Shown piece after piece: positions 4,276-5,246 of a stretch of DNA of 5,246 bases. The notes beneath the pieces are model-generated. The model did not search any database. It saw nothing but the letters and a program-made list of their open reading frames with translations, and had not been told where the DNA came from. The translations under genes and the position numbers were made by a program. The stretch lies in NCBI GenBank assembly GCA_023263825.1, contig JALQUJ010000132.1:1-5246 (forward strand). The letters run 5' to 3'. Position 1 is the first letter of the stretch. Each line of letters starts with the position of its first letter. The DNA comes from Porticoccus sp. Its GTDB lineage: Bacteria; Pseudomonadota; Gammaproteobacteria; Pseudomonadales; Porticoccaceae.

Positions 4276-5246
4276 ATGATTCGTTTCCCTAATAAGTTAC
4301 ATTTGGCTCAAACGCCAACACCCCTTCAACCCCTTAATCGGCTTTCTGAATCCATTGGTGGCCCTCGAATTTGGGTTAAGCGTGATGACCTAACGGGTTG
4401 TGCTATTAGCGGCAACAAAGTGAGAAAACTGGAATTTGTACTTGCTCAAGCCATTGAAAAGGGTGCAGATACCATTATTACCTGTGGCGGTGTTCAGTCT
4501 AATCATTGTAGGGCAACGGCTATTTTAGGAGCCCAGCTTGGCTTAAAAGTGCATTTGATACTTCGCGGTGAAGAACCTGAAGGGCAAAGCTCGGGAAACT
4601 TCTTTCTGGATCAATTAGCTGGTGCCACAATCAGTCATTATCCAGTGGCAGAGTACAAAAAGTTACCAGCATTGTTTCGTCAATGGGAGCAGCACCACAG
4701 CGCCTTGGGAAATACTCCATTTTCTATACCGACCGGTGCAAGTAATGGAACGGGTGCATGGGGTTATGTTGTATGTGCCAAGGAATTGGCTGATGACTTT
4801 CAGGAACATCAAATATCTCCCTCTCTAATTGCCTGTGCTACAGGTTCCGGGGGGACTCAAGCCGGATTAACTCTGGGAGCAGAACTTTTTCATTTGGCTG
4901 CCCCAGTGTTGGGTATCGCAGTTTGCGATGATGAAGCCTATTTTCAAAATAAAGTGCGAGAGGACATGCAAGCATGGAAAACTGAGTATCAACAGCCTCT
5001 CGATATCACAGAGCTAGATATTCATGTTAATGCTGAACATATTGGACCTGGATACGCCAAGGCAACACCAGAGGTTTTCGATATCATAAGATCCCTAGCC
5101 AAAATGGAAGGGCTTATATTAGATCCTGTTTATAGTGGTAAAGCTTTCCACGGTTTAGTTCAGGAGATTAAAGCCGGTCACTATAGCAATGCTCAGGATC
5201 TTGTTTTTATCCATACGGGTGGATTATTCGGTTTATTAGCTCAGCG
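4276..5246 (+). CDS. PLP-dependent D-cysteine desulfhydrase / ACC deaminase family protein, 3' end beyond the window
   Basis: Translating from the ATG at 4276 gives 323 uninterrupted codons to the edge without a stop. It is a fold-type II PLP enzyme that probably converts D-cysteine to pyruvate, sulfide and ammonia in the cytoplasm. Visible are TPTPLQPL (13-20), KRDDLTG (35-41), SGNKVRKLEF (45-54) with the PLP Schiff-base Lys48, QSNH (74-77) with Ser75 matching the catalytic Ser of ACC deaminase, the phosphate-binding loop GSGGTQAG (190-197), GPGY with Tyr260, DPVYSGKA (283-290) with Tyr286, and HTGG (313-316). Ser287 and Thr314 fill the two positions that are Glu and Leu in true ACC deaminases, which points to desulfhydrase activity. 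E. coli DcyD has 328 residues, so only a few are missing. An in-frame TGA at 4261 rules out an earlier start. No Shine-Dalgarno motif is seen before the ATG. Confidence 0.9.
   Translation, partial: MIRFPNKLHLAQTPTPLQPLNRLSESIGGPRIWVKRDDLTGCAISGNKVRKLEFVLAQAIEKGADTIITCGGVQSNHCRATAILGAQLGLKVHLILRGEEPEGQSSGNFFLDQLAGATISHYPVAEYKKLPALFRQWEQHHSALGNTPFSIPTGASNGTGAWGYVVCAKELADDFQEHQISPSLIACATGSGGTQAGLTLGAELFHLAAPVLGIAVCDDEAYFQNKVREDMQAWKTEYQQPLDITELDIHVNAEHIGPGYAKATPEVFDIIRSLAKMEGLILDPVYSGKAFHGLVQEIKAGHYSNAQDLVFIHTGGLFGLLAQ

Noticed and set aside
4019..4279. 86-codon + strand frame spanning the yajC end, terminator and leader
   Set aside because: It starts inside yajC, runs through the terminator stem and overlaps the desulfhydrase start; no ribosome site and no recognisable protein.
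4622..4828. 68-codon + strand frame
   Set aside because: It is another frame of the desulfhydrase gene, whose own frame is open and motif-complete across this stretch.

Overview
The window holds seven protein genes, all on the + strand, separated by short intergenic regions of 21 to 219 bases. No stretch longer than about 220 bases lacks a gene. It looks like ordinary chromosomal housekeeping DNA of a moderately AT-rich gammaproteobacterium. The evidence is a YajC and a Bcp peroxiredoxin that read very much like the E. coli proteins, a 326-residue malate dehydrogenase of the LEI/NAD type common in many Proteobacteria, and a FolM-like pteridine reductase next to folK. The exact genus cannot be named from the sequence alone. 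There are no RNA genes, CRISPR arrays, insertion sequences, phage genes or toxin-antitoxin pairs.

Layout. (1) Positions 1-1197: a pterin pair, a FolM/PTR1-type short-chain reductase cut by the left edge, followed 21 bases later by a short FolK, probably co-transcribed. (2) 1198-1408: intergenic region with a good -10 box for mdh. (3) 1409-2389: malate dehydrogenase, followed by a 3' UTR with a hairpin and a strong Rho-independent terminator ending at 2470, so mdh is probably a single-gene unit. (4) 2471-2612: leader containing an 8-bp inverted repeat. (5) 2613-4056: a DUF2244 membrane protein, a thiol peroxidase of the Bcp/PrxQ type and YajC, possibly one loose transcription unit with small hairpins in the gaps, closed by a perfect 9-bp stem terminator at 4067-4088. 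(6) 4089-4275: leader with a two-tier inverted repeat. (7) 4276 to the right edge: a PLP enzyme of the D-cysteine desulfhydrase/ACC deaminase family, open at its 3' end.

Functionally the genes serve separate jobs: pterin/folate metabolism, the TCA cycle, hydroperoxide defence, Sec translocon support and amino-acid (probably D-cysteine) breakdown. I see no evidence that they form a novel system. The points most worth a second look are the yajC gene closed by its own terminator without secD following, the FolK with an abbreviated C-terminus, the structured leader before the desulfhydrase gene, and the structured mdh 3' UTR.
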